Shown here one piece after another: positions 14,539-22,143 of a stretch of 64,000 nt of DNA; position 1 is the stretch's first letter; every line of letters starts with the position of its first letter. The notes under the pieces are model-generated. The model worked only from the letters and a program-made list of their open reading frames with translations, made no database searches and had not been told where the DNA came from. This DNA comes from an uncultured Clostridia bacterium. GTDB taxonomy: Bacteria; Bacillota; Clostridia; UBA1381. The stretch spans positions 31,258 to 95,257 of the forward strand of contig CAKSRS010000002.1 in the NCBI GenBank assembly GCA_934487205.1, given 5' to 3'. The position numbers and the translations under genes are program-made.

Positions 14539-15333
14539 ATGTTATTTACAGTCAGAAATAATGCGTTCGGTGAAAGTTTACCGAAGAACATAAAAATAGT
14601 TAAAAATAAAAAATACGGAATTATGAATGAATTAAACGGCATATATATTTTGCCCGAAGAATATGACAATATTTTTCTTTACGGTATCAATGTATTTGCC
14701 TTGCATAAAAACGGAAAAATCGGATTGTGCAGAATTGAAGATGAAAAGCTTGTTATCCTTTGTGAGTGTAAATATGATGTGATAGACAATTACAATCATG
14801 ATTTATTTTTAAGCAATGATGGTGAAACTCTATATTTTAACTCAAATACAAAAGAAGTCAGAATATTTAAAGAAATTGTAACCGATATGATGTATTTATA
14901 CGGATATGACAAAAATTATCAATATATCATTCATCAGGAGTCGGGAAAGGTTATCTATAAGAAAGAGTTAAACAAATACAATAAATCCTATTATGTTTAT
15001 TGCGGAGAAAGTGAAAAAGGTGCGGTATTTTACGATACATCATTCAGTACACTTATCTATCCGACAGACAAGGGTTATATGCCGTATGAATATCCCTTAA
15101 ATCACCCTGTAATCGTCAATAAGCATAACGTAATGAATATAATTGACGGCGAAAACGGTATTGGTATAATTGATTCCGAGGGCAACAGTATTATAGAAAA
15201 TAATTATGATGAAATTACTGTCGAGCTAAAAATTACGGCGAAAAATAAAAATGAACGTGTAGAAAAAATAATAAAAATCCCCAATAACACCTTTACAAAA
15301 GATAAAGTATCGGATATCGGGGATTGGATTTAA
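14539..15333 (+). CDS. WG-repeat (KWG-like) protein
   Basis: I start at ATG 14539, 17 bases after the integrase stop and preceded by GAGGTTTGGT; an upstream frame start at 14524 lacks a site. The 264 residues contain degenerate WG repeats with the pattern K-x-G-I/L-x-x-x-G-x-x-I-x-x-x-Y-D-x-I: KYGIMNELNGIYILPEEYDN, GKIGLCRIEDEKLVILCECK, and GIGIIDSEGNSIIENNYDEI. WG repeats form beta-rich modules of unknown binding role. No signal peptide or membrane segment is seen. The gene follows the recombinase directly and is probably co-transcribed, so it may be a cargo or regulatory partner. Confidence 0.7.
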   Translation: MLFTVRNNAFGESLPKNIKIVKNKKYGIMNELNGIYILPEEYDNIFLYGINVFALHKNGKIGLCRIEDEKLVILCECKYDVIDNYNHDLFLSNDGETLYFNSNTKEVRIFKEIVTDMMYLYGYDKNYQYIIHQESGKVIYKKELNKYNKSYYVYCGESEKGAVFYDTSFSTLIYPTDKGYMPYEYPLNHPVIVNKHNVMNIIDGENGIGIIDSEGNSIIENNYDEITVELKITAKNKNERVEKIIKIPNNTFTKDKVSDIGDWI

Positions 15334-15376
15334 TACACATAGAAGAAGCCGGTTATATCGAAAAAAGAAACAGACT

Positions 15377-15562
15377 TTATTTATCTGTTTCCTTATTATT
15401 TGATTGTTCAAAATTTTCCATAGCATATTCACAGCATTGGATAACAAAGCTGTTTAAGGAAACCTTTTCGTTTTGTGCCACAACAGACATTTTATCAAGT
15501 AAGGATTTGGGAAATCTGAATGTTCTGTTAGCTGTTTCTTCTGTATGACGCACTTTAAACAT
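15377..15562 (-). CDS. Ribbon-helix-helix DNA-binding protein
   Basis: A 61-residue protein with an Arc/MetJ-like pattern: a basic strand TANRTFRFPKSL followed by two helices (LDKMSVVAQNEKVSLNSFVI, then QCCEYAMENFEQ). ATG 15562 follows AGAGGTGATACT. It lies divergent from the LRR gene across a 167-base region. RHH proteins of this size often repress neighbouring promoters, so it is a candidate regulator of the LRR gene or of the recombinase promoters. No toxin gene follows it. Confidence 0.75.
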   Translation of the reverse strand: MFKVRHTEETANRTFRFPKSLLDKMSVVAQNEKVSLNSFVIQCCEYAMENFEQSNNKETDK

Positions 15563-15651
15563 AGTATCACCTCTTACTAAATATTATAAATGCAGATAGT
15601 AATTTTATAAACACTATATTTATGCAATTTTATATTGTGTGCAATATGCAC

Positions 15652-15680
15652 TTGACTGTTTTGAGAAATTGTGATATAAT
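15652..15680 (+). promoter_or_regulatory. SigA-type promoter of the LRR gene
   Basis: TTGACT at 15652-15657, a 17-base spacer and a perfect TATAAT at 15675-15680. It lies 50 bases before the start codon of the LRR protein and within the divergent region shared with the RHH gene. Confidence 0.75.
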
Positions 15681-15729
15681 CATGACAGATTGGTAATTTC
15701 AAAATTTACTATACAAAGGAGTTTTCAAA

Positions 15730-17736
15730 ATGAAAAAAGTATTATCAACAATTATAGTGATTGTATTATTATTTCAATCACTATCGGCATATGCAGATAT
15801 TATTGGAGTTGGATATGACATTGTTACAGGGAAAATAGAAAACGGATCAGAAGTATTGTATCCTACAGGAGACAGGTATTATGAGCCTGTTTGCCTTAAA
15901 TATGGATATACCGACAAATTCAGTCTTGCTGCCGAAGATACAATGGCAAATAAAATTATATGGGGTGTTGGAGATGAAAATATAATAGAAATTACCGAAA
16001 CCAGCCCGCCCCAAAGTATAATAATTAAAGCTGTAGGCGTAGGTCATACCTCTTTGTATGCCTATAAAATGTCTTATGCAGTAGCAACAGGGGAATATTC
16101 TTTAATAGGAATGTGTTCAATTCCCATAGACGTTATAGATTCAGGTACATGGGATATTGTAATACAACCTACTGAAACTGAAAAAGGAATAGCTGTTAAA
16201 ACACTGGATTCGGGAAAACAAATTTTAGAGGAAATATCTCCGCTTTCAGATACGTCGGTTTGGACAAACGTTCAAACTGTAAAATCCACATGTACTGAAT
16301 CTGGTTATGCTATATATTCGTCAAAATATGGTGAAGTAAAAGAAATTATACCCAATACGGGTCATCAATGGAAAAAGATTTCCGAAACAGAATTATCGAA
16401 CGGTGAAATTGATTTATGTTATAAATGCTCATTATGTCGGCTTACAAAAAATGAGAAAAAGTATAATTATTTGTATTATCTGCGGTCAGATTCAACTATA
16501 GGCATATATGGCTTTAATAATGGAAGTAATTTGAGTGGAGAAATTACATTTCCTGCGACAATTGACGGCTATGAAGTAAAAGAAGTATCACTTGATTCAT
16601 CGCGGACAGAATATGATTTAAGTAATGTTACAGGAATTGTCTTTGAAAATGGTATAGAAAAAATAAATACACCCTTTGCTGAACTGGGAAATTTAGAGTA
16701 TGTTTTATTGCCCGACACGTTAAAATGTATAGATAGTTATACTTTTAAAAATTGTACTAAATTGCAGAATGTAGAAATCCCCCACAATGTAACTTCAATC
16801 GGAGAACAGGCTTTTGCAGGCTGTAATCATCTTAATTCTGTTATTATAAGTGAAGGAGTAGAAAAAATTGACAGTTATGCATTTTCTGAATGTCCTATAA
16901 CAAGGCTTTCGTTGCCAAACTCAATTAAAAATTTAGCTAATGGTTCTTTTAAAGGGAGTAAAATAACAGAAATATTACTCCCTGAGGGATTAAAAACGTT
17001 TAGCATGGGAGCATTTTCAAACGTAGAATATTATTATATTCCTTCAAGTGTTACAAAGTTAAATGATTTATATGCTCTTAATTCATCGTGTAAGGGTATA
17101 TATGTTTCAAATAATAATTCTACCTATTCGAGTGATGAATACGGAGTTTTATATAATAAAAATCAAACCGAATTATTAGTTTATCCTACCGAATTGGACA
17201 AGGCAATTTATAATGTTCCCAATGGGGTTGAAACAATAAGCTCAGTAGCATTTGGAAACACTGAACAAAAATATTTGAAAACTATTTGTTTCCCTGAAAC
17301 ACTCATAAAAATTTCAAATTCTGCATTCTTTAATTGTCAGAATTTACACAGAGTAGTTTATGACGGAAGCAAGCAGAATTATTTAAAGATTAATATTGAA
17401 CTTGGCAATGATGTTTTAAGTGGAGTCGAGGTGGTTTGTAAAAAAACGGGATCAAACACATATGAGTCCCTTTCTGATTTAAACGTTGAATTTTCTAAAA
17501 CTTCATCACGCTGGCACTTTGATATTTCTGATGATACCTATGAAGAAAATGCAATCATATATGTCGGAATATATGATGAAAATAACATATTATTAACAGC
17601 GAAATCAGAGAGTATGGTCAGGAATGATATTACCAGTATCTCTATTACAAAGATTAATAATTCCAAATTTGCAAAGGTTTACGAATGGGTGAATATGAAA
17701 CCTGTTGCAAATGTGAAAACCATTGATTTAAATTAA
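15730..17736 (+). CDS. BspA-like leucine-rich-repeat secreted protein
   Basis: A 668-residue protein with a signal peptide (MKKVLSTIIVIVLLFQSLSA, cleavage near YADI). Residues ~20-140 look like an Ig-like domain. The region ~250-560 has LRR_5/BspA repeats: FENGIEKI, LPDTLKCIDSYTFKNCTKLQ, IPHNVTSIGEQAFAGCNHLN, ISEGVEKIDSYAFSECPI, and LPEGLKTFSMGAFSNV. The end is beta-rich. There is no LPXTG or clear wall-binding domain, so it is secreted or loosely attached. BspA-like proteins serve in adhesion to host or matrix. As the only large non-mobility gene, it is the element's evident cargo. ATG 15730 follows AAAGGAGTTTTCAAA. Confidence 0.88.
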   Translation: MKKVLSTIIVIVLLFQSLSAYADIIGVGYDIVTGKIENGSEVLYPTGDRYYEPVCLKYGYTDKFSLAAEDTMANKIIWGVGDENIIEITETSPPQSIIIKAVGVGHTSLYAYKMSYAVATGEYSLIGMCSIPIDVIDSGTWDIVIQPTETEKGIAVKTLDSGKQILEEISPLSDTSVWTNVQTVKSTCTESGYAIYSSKYGEVKEIIPNTGHQWKKISETELSNGEIDLCYKCSLCRLTKNEKKYNYLYYLRSDSTIGIYGFNNGSNLSGEITFPATIDGYEVKEVSLDSSRTEYDLSNVTGIVFENGIEKINTPFAELGNLEYVLLPDTLKCIDSYTFKNCTKLQNVEIPHNVTSIGEQAFAGCNHLNSVIISEGVEKIDSYAFSECPITRLSLPNSIKNLANGSFKGSKITEILLPEGLKTFSMGAFSNVEYYYIPSSVTKLNDLYALNSSCKGIYVSNNNSTYSSDEYGVLYNKNQTELLVYPTELDKAIYNVPNGVETISSVAFGNTEQKYLKTICFPETLIKISNSAFFNCQNLHRVVYDGSKQNYLKINIELGNDVLSGVEVVCKKTGSNTYESLSDLNVEFSKTSSRWHFDISDDTYEENAIIYVGIYDENNILLTAKSESMVRNDITSISITKINNSKFAKVYEWVNMKPVANVKTIDLN

Positions 17737-17808
17737 TAATAATTCTTATTTAATTATTATGGACACAATTAACACATTACATAAATATTAGAATTAAATC
17801 TAATCACT

Positions 17809-17890
17809 CAAAACCACCTTAGAATGAACACGATAGTATAATAATGATTTATATACAATATCGTGCAAAATCAATTCTAAGGTGGTTTTG
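17809..17890. terminator. 17-base inverted repeat between convergent genes
   Basis: CAAAACCACCTTAGAAT (17809-17825) is the exact reverse complement of ATTCTAAGGTGGTTTTG (17874-17890). Inside it a second partial dyad (CACGATA/TATCGTG) extends the stem. It lies between the convergent LRR gene and the small gene ending at 17894, as expected for a two-way terminator. An alternative is a recombinase or replication site of the element. Confidence 0.55.
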
Positions 17891-17893
17891 TGT

Positions 17894-18082
17894 TTAGTTA
17901 TGTTTATTCAGTCTGTACAGAGTCAAGGCAATACTATCATATGCTTTATGAAGTAAAGGAAGTACATCATAATATTTTTTCGGATAGTACATATAAATGG
18001 AGTCCTCCAGGTCTTTAATTGAATTTTTTGTAAAAATAATATCTTGTATAAACTGATTGTTTGATTTATCCGAATAATCCAT
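17894..18082 (-). CDS. Small hypothetical protein, 62 aa
   Basis: I start at ATG 18082 because AAAAGGAGTTGTTGC lies just upstream; a longer frame to 18142 overlaps the preceding gene. The product (MDYSDKSNNQFIQDIIFTKN, then YYPKKYYDVLPLLHKAYDSI) is helical and acidic at the N-terminus, with no family I recognise. It is the second gene of a two-gene minus-strand operon with 18099-18305, and the gene pair is typical of small accessory proteins on rolling-circle elements. Confidence 0.55.
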   Translation of the reverse strand: MDYSDKSNNQFIQDIIFTKNSIKDLEDSIYMYYPKKYYDVLPLLHKAYDSIALTLYRLNKHN

Positions 18083-18098
18083 ACTGCAACAACTCCTT

Positions 18099-18305
18099 TT
18101 AATCATTTTCTGCCACAATGCAGAACTCACCGAAATCATCATACAGTTGAGATAAAATATCTACTAAGGTATCTAAGTCGTATTTGTCGGGGTTAAACTG
18201 TAAATCTTCTTTAACAGTCTTTAATCTGTTGATAACAGTTCCGATACTTTTGTCAATACTTTTAATTCTGTCAGCCTGTAAATTGTCTTTAAGAATTTTT
18301 ATCAT
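18099..18305 (-). CDS. Small hypothetical protein, 68 aa
   Basis: ATG 18305 follows GGAGATGATATT. The product (MIKILKDNLQADRIKSIDKS) is predicted to be nearly all helical with regular Ile/Leu/Val spacing, suggesting a small helical bundle or coiled coil. It is acidic at the C-terminus. I cannot assign a family. It is transcribed away from the SSB-Rep genes and precedes 17894-18082 by 16 bases. Confidence 0.6.
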   Translation of the reverse strand: MIKILKDNLQADRIKSIDKSIGTVINRLKTVKEDLQFNPDKYDLDTLVDILSQLYDDFGEFCIVAEND

Positions 18306-18567
18306 AATATCATCTCCAAAATTGATTTTTATAATTTTATTTTAAAAAATATTCAACAAATTTTTTCTTGATATTATTCGTTTTGTTGTAGAAAATCAAC
18401 AACACATTTTTTAATTCTTAAAAATAAATCTACAATCATACGTATTTTGTTTTTAATTAAAGGAAGTTGTCTTAATACTTTAAAAAAAAGATTTTTTAAA
18501 AGTATTAAAGTATAAGTATAAAGCAATATTTATTGTTGCTAAAAATTTATGAAAGGAGGAATTTGTT
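18306..18567. other. Very AT-rich divergent region upstream of the SSB gene
   Basis: About 260 bases of extreme AT content separate the small minus-strand genes from the SSB gene. AATACTTT and AAAGTATT near 18475-18507 form an imperfect hairpin around an A/T-run. No gene is visible. In a rolling-circle element this is a possible single-strand origin or replication control region, but nothing in the sequence proves it. Confidence 0.35.
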
Positions 18568-19098
18568 ATGAATACAAATTCCAATAAAATTTTATTTAAA
18601 AAGGTAATTACAAATAAGGTGGTGCTTGATTATCCACGGTTAATCAAGCCCAAGTCTAACAAGAATTTTCCCGATTCCGAACCGAAGTATGGTACGACTA
18701 TCATTATCCCCAAAGATGATGTTAAAACCATCGAAAAAATTAAACAGGCTATTAAAGCTGTGATTGATAGCGGGTGTTTTACAGATGTCAATGACATAAA
18801 ATTGCCTTTAAAAGACGGAGATGAGATACATCCTGGGGAAACATTATATAAAAACAGTATGTATTTATATGCTTCAAGTTCATTTAAACCTTATTTGGTA
18901 GACAGTAAGGTGCAAGAAATCAAATTCCGTATGAATGAGTTCCAAGGCGGCACATATGCCAAAGTTTGTATGCAGTTTGAACATTATAATTATAATGGTA
19001 TAAAGGGCATTAAAGCAGAATTAATTAGTGTACAAATTTTAAGTGGCAATAAGCTATTGGAATCAAGGTCAAAACCCGAAGATGATTTTGAAGTATAG
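18568..19098 (+). CDS. DUF2815/Enc34-like single-stranded DNA-binding protein
   Basis: A 176-residue protein starting after AAAGGAGGAATTTGTT. It matches the DUF2815 pattern seen in phage Enc34-type ssDNA-binding OB-fold proteins: VVLDYPRLIKPKSNKNFPDS, EPKYGTTIIIPKDDVKTIEK, LPLKDGDEIHPGETLYKNSM, then YNGIKGIKAELISVQILS, and an acidic tail (SKPEDDFEV) typical of SSB proteins. It probably coats the displaced strand during rolling-circle replication by the Rep encoded downstream. A perfect hairpin follows the gene. Confidence 0.8.
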   Translation: MNTNSNKILFKKVITNKVVLDYPRLIKPKSNKNFPDSEPKYGTTIIIPKDDVKTIEKIKQAIKAVIDSGCFTDVNDIKLPLKDGDEIHPGETLYKNSMYLYASSSFKPYLVDSKVQEIKFRMNEFQGGTYAKVCMQFEHYNYNGIKGIKAELISVQILSGNKLLESRSKPEDDFEV

Positions 19099-19122
19099 GA
19101 AGACGAAGAAGATTAAGAATTT

Positions 19123-19157
19123 TTGTCTGCCGATATAAAAATTATATCGGCAGACAA
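19123..19157. other. 16-base perfect hairpin upstream of rep (terminator or candidate double-strand origin)
   Basis: TTGTCTGCCGATATAA at 19123-19138 is the exact reverse complement of TTATATCGGCAGACAA at 19142-19157, with a 3-base loop. It follows the SSB stop by 25 bases and precedes rep by 60. It lacks a U-tract downstream, so as a terminator it is weak. A hairpin just before rep is the usual place for the nick site of rolling-circle initiators. Confidence 0.45.
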
Positions 19158-19216
19158 CCCCTTACTTCCATATTTAATTATTATTGATACTTTAGGTACA
19201 CTTTGGGTGATAAGTG

Positions 19217-20008
19217 ATGAAACAGGAAAACAGTAAATCAATCAATGAACACGATTACGTTACCTTGTATAAATGCGGTAACTATAAAGAAATTGTATGT
19301 TGCAGACAAGATACAATACCGATTCAAATAACAAAACTTACTAAAAATCAATATATAGACAATAATACTGGAGAAATTAAAGAATATCACTATACAGGAA
19401 ATAAAACTCTTAACAATATAAGAAAACAATTTAAAAATATACCAAGACTTATAAAAGGATATTTTGACGGAAATAACACAGAACGTTTTATTACTTTAAC
19501 TTATTCATATATAATGAGTAATCCCTATTGTCTGTCATACGATTTTAAAAAATTTATAAGAAAGATAAACAGAAGATACGGAAAATGCAGATATATTTAC
19601 ATTAAAGAGCCTAACAGAAAAGGCTCGTGGCATATACACAGTCTTATAAAAAGATTAGACGGAAAGCCCTTTACTATTACAGATGAAGTATTACGCAAAT
19701 TATGGGGAAACGGTTATGCTGTATCGAATGAAATTCTATACAATATTTATACTTTACCGCAATACTTTGACGTTACAAGATATGATGATAAAAAATCAAG
19801 ACTTATTTATTATCCGTCTTATTTAAACATTTATGGTTGCTCGGAAGATATGAAGATTGAAAAGATAAACGGAACATACAAAGACTTAAAACCCTCTGAA
19901 ATGACAAAAATATATGATTCCGAAAATCAATATATTACGGTCAATAAAGAGGACGGAGAAATAACAGGACAATGGAAAACTGCATATGAGCAGTATAAGA
20001 CACAATAA
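19217..20008 (+). CDS. HUH-type rolling-circle replication initiator
   Basis: A 263-residue protein. Motif 1 is RFITLTYSY at about residue 91, motif 2 is the HUH pair in GSWHIHSLIK at about residue 137, and motif 3 with a Tyr-rich segment (YFDVTRYDDKKSRLIYYPSY) follows at about 180-200; one of these Tyr residues should be the nicking nucleophile. Basic segments are common elsewhere. Such proteins nick one strand at the double-strand origin and stay covalently attached. ATG 19217 is preferred over GTG 19214; the site GGGTGA is weak. It should replicate the excised circle, together with the upstream SSB. Confidence 0.8.
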   Translation: MKQENSKSINEHDYVTLYKCGNYKEIVCCRQDTIPIQITKLTKNQYIDNNTGEIKEYHYTGNKTLNNIRKQFKNIPRLIKGYFDGNNTERFITLTYSYIMSNPYCLSYDFKKFIRKINRRYGKCRYIYIKEPNRKGSWHIHSLIKRLDGKPFTITDEVLRKLWGNGYAVSNEILYNIYTLPQYFDVTRYDDKKSRLIYYPSYLNIYGCSEDMKIEKINGTYKDLKPSEMTKIYDSENQYITVNKEDGEITGQWKTAYEQYKTQ

Positions 20009-20260
20009 TTTTTTGATTGGGCAGTTAAAACCGACCGCCCGATAAATCCCTAAATCACTTAACAAACAACTAATCATACAGATTTAGAGAAACAAAACGG
20101 TTTAATATCTTATGTTTGGAGTTGTTTGTTTTGTTTGAAATTTATGTAATAGGTCAAGCTCTCAATTTCATAAACATTTATATAAAAACGGTGTACTTTG
20201 TGTGTGAAATGGTATATAATTTAAAAGTTTATATCCACACATATTATTTGGTGATGTGCT
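20009..20260. promoter_or_regulatory. Control region of the serine recombinase operon
   Basis: AAAACGGTGTACTTT at 20185-20199 overlaps a TGTACT -35-like box (20192-20197), 17 bases from TATAAT at 20215-20220. It shares motif and spacing with the promoter at 13873-13908. Upstream, AACAAACAACT near 20062 pairs with AGTTGTTTGTT near 20127, and GGGC...GCCC near 20021-20041 may form a small hairpin after rep. No gene is visible. Confidence 0.55.
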
Positions 20261-20425
20261 ATGGAAAATGAGAAAAGTTTTGACACATTACTAATGACAG
20301 GTATTTTAAAGGCACTAAAAGAACGGGAATTATTGACCGAAGAAGAATTAAACGAATGTATCAGAAAAATAGAGAGTGATGAAGAAAATGTTAAAAGTTG
20401 CGGCATATTGCAGAGTATCGACTGA
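20261..20425 (+). CDS. Small acidic protein before the serine recombinase (54 aa)
   Basis: ATG 20261 to TGA 20423-20425 encodes MENEKSFDTLLMTGILKALK and then ERELLTEEELNECIRKIESD. The LLTEEELNECIRKI segment resembles the short C-terminal (SHOCT-like) helix found in other small proteins. It overlaps the start of the recombinase gene by about 40 bases, so the two are translationally linked. A small protein encoded just before a large serine recombinase could be its directionality factor, but there is no direct evidence for that. Confidence 0.6.
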   Translation: MENEKSFDTLLMTGILKALKERELLTEEELNECIRKIESDEENVKSCGILQSID

Positions 20426-21986
20426 CAAGGACGACCAAAAAAATTCCCTTGAAAGCCAGAAATCATATTTTGAAGAATATATCAATAAAAATTCCGATTG
20501 GGAATTTGTTAAAATATATCCCGATGAGGGTATCAGCGGTACAAGCACAAAAAAACGCAAAGAGTTTAACTGTATGATTAAAGATGCCAAATGCGGAAAA
20601 ATAGACCTTATTATAACAAAAGAGGTTTCGAGATTTGCAAGAAATACAGTTGATACACTCCAATATACACGTGAATTAAAATCATTGGGAATCGGTGTAT
20701 TATTCATAAATGACAATATAAACACATTAGACAGCGACGGAGAACTGCGTTTGACTATAATGGCGAGTATCGCCCAGGAAGAAAGCCGAAAAACTTCCGA
20801 ACGTGTTAAATGGGGACAAAAAAGACAAATGGAAAAGGGTGTTGTATTCGGTCGTAATATTTTAGGTTATAATTTAAAAAACGGAGTCTTAACAGTAAAT
20901 GAAGATGAGGCTAAACTTGTACGGCATATATTCAGTAAATACTCAGAAGGCAAAGGACTTCATATCATAGCAAAAGAATTAAGAGAAGAAGGTCATAAAA
21001 CAAAAAACGGTAACAGCGAATGGACAAATAAGTCCATTCGTACCATTTTACAGAATGAAAAATATGCAGGCGATTTATTGCAGAAAAAAACAATTACACC
21101 CGATTATTTAACCCACGAAAAGAAATATAACAGGGGCGAGGAAGAAATGGTTTATATAAAAGACCACCACGAGCCTATTATAGACAGAGAAACATTTGAT
21201 TTTGTTCAGGCAGAATTTAAAAGAAAATCGGTAGCATATAAAACCGATAATACCAAACATTCCAACAGATATGCCTTTTCGGGAAAAATCATATGCGGTC
21301 ATTGCGGCAGAAGATACTCGGCTACATTCAGAAAACGCAAGGACGGAAGTAAACGAAAGGTATGGAATTGCTATAATAAATTTAAAAACGGTGCCTTGCA
21401 CGAGGTCAACGGAGAAATTATAGGCTGTGATAATACGGCTGTCGGAAATGATATTTTAGAATGTGCGGTTTTGCAGGCACTAAATGATATATCAATCAAC
21501 AAATCTGCAATTACAGATAAAATCACAAAAACAATAAATGAGGTTTTAAGGAATAAGGAAAAAGAAGAATATAACTTTGAAAAGGCAGAAAAAGCGATTG
21601 AGCGATTGGATTCAAAAAAATTAAAGGTCATAGACTCTTATTATGACAACGAAATAAGCAAGGACGAATTTATTAAGCTGAAAGAACAGTATCAAACCGA
21701 GATAGACGAATTAAAGAATAAAATCAAGACTGAACGTGAAAAATCTGTTTCCATTGAAAATAAAGACGGCTTTATAAATGAAATATGTAAAACCGTAAAA
21801 CAACTCGTTTCGTTTGAAACCTTTAATGATTCTATTACAAAAGAGATTTTGGATAAGATTATAATACACAGCAAATCCGATATAGATGTATATTTGAAAG
21901 GCTTTTCGGGGGAACATATTTTTTTTGCGGACGGAAGTAAAATTTTGGATAGTAATTTCCTATATCAGTTAAAAGGCCCTTACTGA
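20388..21986 (+). CDS. Large serine recombinase
   Basis: About 532 residues. The resolvase domain begins VAAYCRVSTDKDDQ (catalytic Ser in CRVS), continues YPDEGISGTSTKKRKEFNCM and ITKEVSRFARNTVDT (catalytic Arg region), and ends at IMASIAQEESR. A recombinase domain (VVFGRNILGYNL, then WTNKSIRTILQNEKYAGDLL) and a zinc ribbon (CGHCGRRYSAT...VWNCYN...GCDN) at about 300-355 follow. A coiled-coil motif occupies about 385-460. Starts at 20376 and 20379 are also possible. The enzyme integrates and, with a partner, excises the element. Its last seven codons (YQLKGPY) and stop lie beyond the core, in cotJC DNA; the circular form would have a longer, different tail. Confidence 0.92.
   Translation: MLKVAAYCRVSTDKDDQKNSLESQKSYFEEYINKNSDWEFVKIYPDEGISGTSTKKRKEFNCMIKDAKCGKIDLIITKEVSRFARNTVDTLQYTRELKSLGIGVLFINDNINTLDSDGELRLTIMASIAQEESRKTSERVKWGQKRQMEKGVVFGRNILGYNLKNGVLTVNEDEAKLVRHIFSKYSEGKGLHIIAKELREEGHKTKNGNSEWTNKSIRTILQNEKYAGDLLQKKTITPDYLTHEKKYNRGEEEMVYIKDHHEPIIDRETFDFVQAEFKRKSVAYKTDNTKHSNRYAFSGKIICGHCGRRYSATFRKRKDGSKRKVWNCYNKFKNGALHEVNGEIIGCDNTAVGNDILECAVLQALNDISINKSAITDKITKTINEVLRNKEKEEYNFEKAEKAIERLDSKKLKVIDSYYDNEISKDEFIKLKEQYQTEIDELKNKIKTEREKSVSIENKDGFINEICKTVKQLVSFETFNDSITKEILDKIIIHSKSDIDVYLKGFSGEHIFFADGSKILDSNFLYQLKGPY
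21943..21976. other. Element-host junction (att site), cotJC 5' side
   Basis: The element arm TTTTGGATAGTAATTT leads to CC at 21959-21960, followed by host sequence TATATCAGTTAAAAGG, which on the minus strand reads LLTDI of CotJC. The 9-base arm TTTTGGATA is matched by TATCCAAAA at the other end. Both junctions share CCTA around the core. The site lies inside the recombinase coding sequence. Confidence 0.8.
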
Positions 21987-22143
21987 TATCATCGGGCATA
22001 ATGTACCGCTGCGACAGATACCTAAGCGACGCACCCAGTTCACCGTTCGGCCCGCCGTACTGCGTCGCAATAATCGTTGCAAGCTGCGGATTTTTATTTT
22101 TCAGTTTTATCGGATATTGCAAAAACTTTTTATATGAAAACAT
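21961..22143 (-). pseudogene. cotJC: cotJC, 5' part (first 61 codons) interrupted by the integrative element
   Basis: ATG 22143 overlaps the cotJB stop (TAATG). The minus strand gives MFSYKKFLQYPIKLKNKNPQ, then ATQYGGPNGELGASLRYLSQ and RYIMPDDISKGLLTDI. This is the standard N-terminus of CotJC including the YGG(x)DGELGAxLRYLxQRY block. The codon after Ile is split by the element core. Without the element it would continue GTEELGH, encoded at 13587 and below. In the integrated state the gene reads on into the element for about 24 codons (NYYPKFYFR...), giving a useless truncated product. Confidence 0.9.

Larger units (their letters stand above)
13588..21960. mobile_element. Integrative element of 8,373 bp inside cotJC, large-serine-recombinase type
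   Basis: The boundaries come from the split cotJC gene and from the shared core (CC on plus) at 13586-13587 and 21959-21960. The element is clearly more AT-rich than the chromosome from 22 kb on. It encodes, in order, a tyrosine recombinase, WG-repeat protein, RHH protein (minus), BspA-like LRR protein, two small proteins (minus), an Enc34-like SSB, an HUH Rep, a 54-residue protein and a large serine recombinase at the right end whose 3' end forms the junction. No relaxase of conjugative type, capsid or coupling protein is present. It is thus a small integrative element probably replicating by rolling circle when excised, perhaps mobilised by helper elements. Confidence 0.85.
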
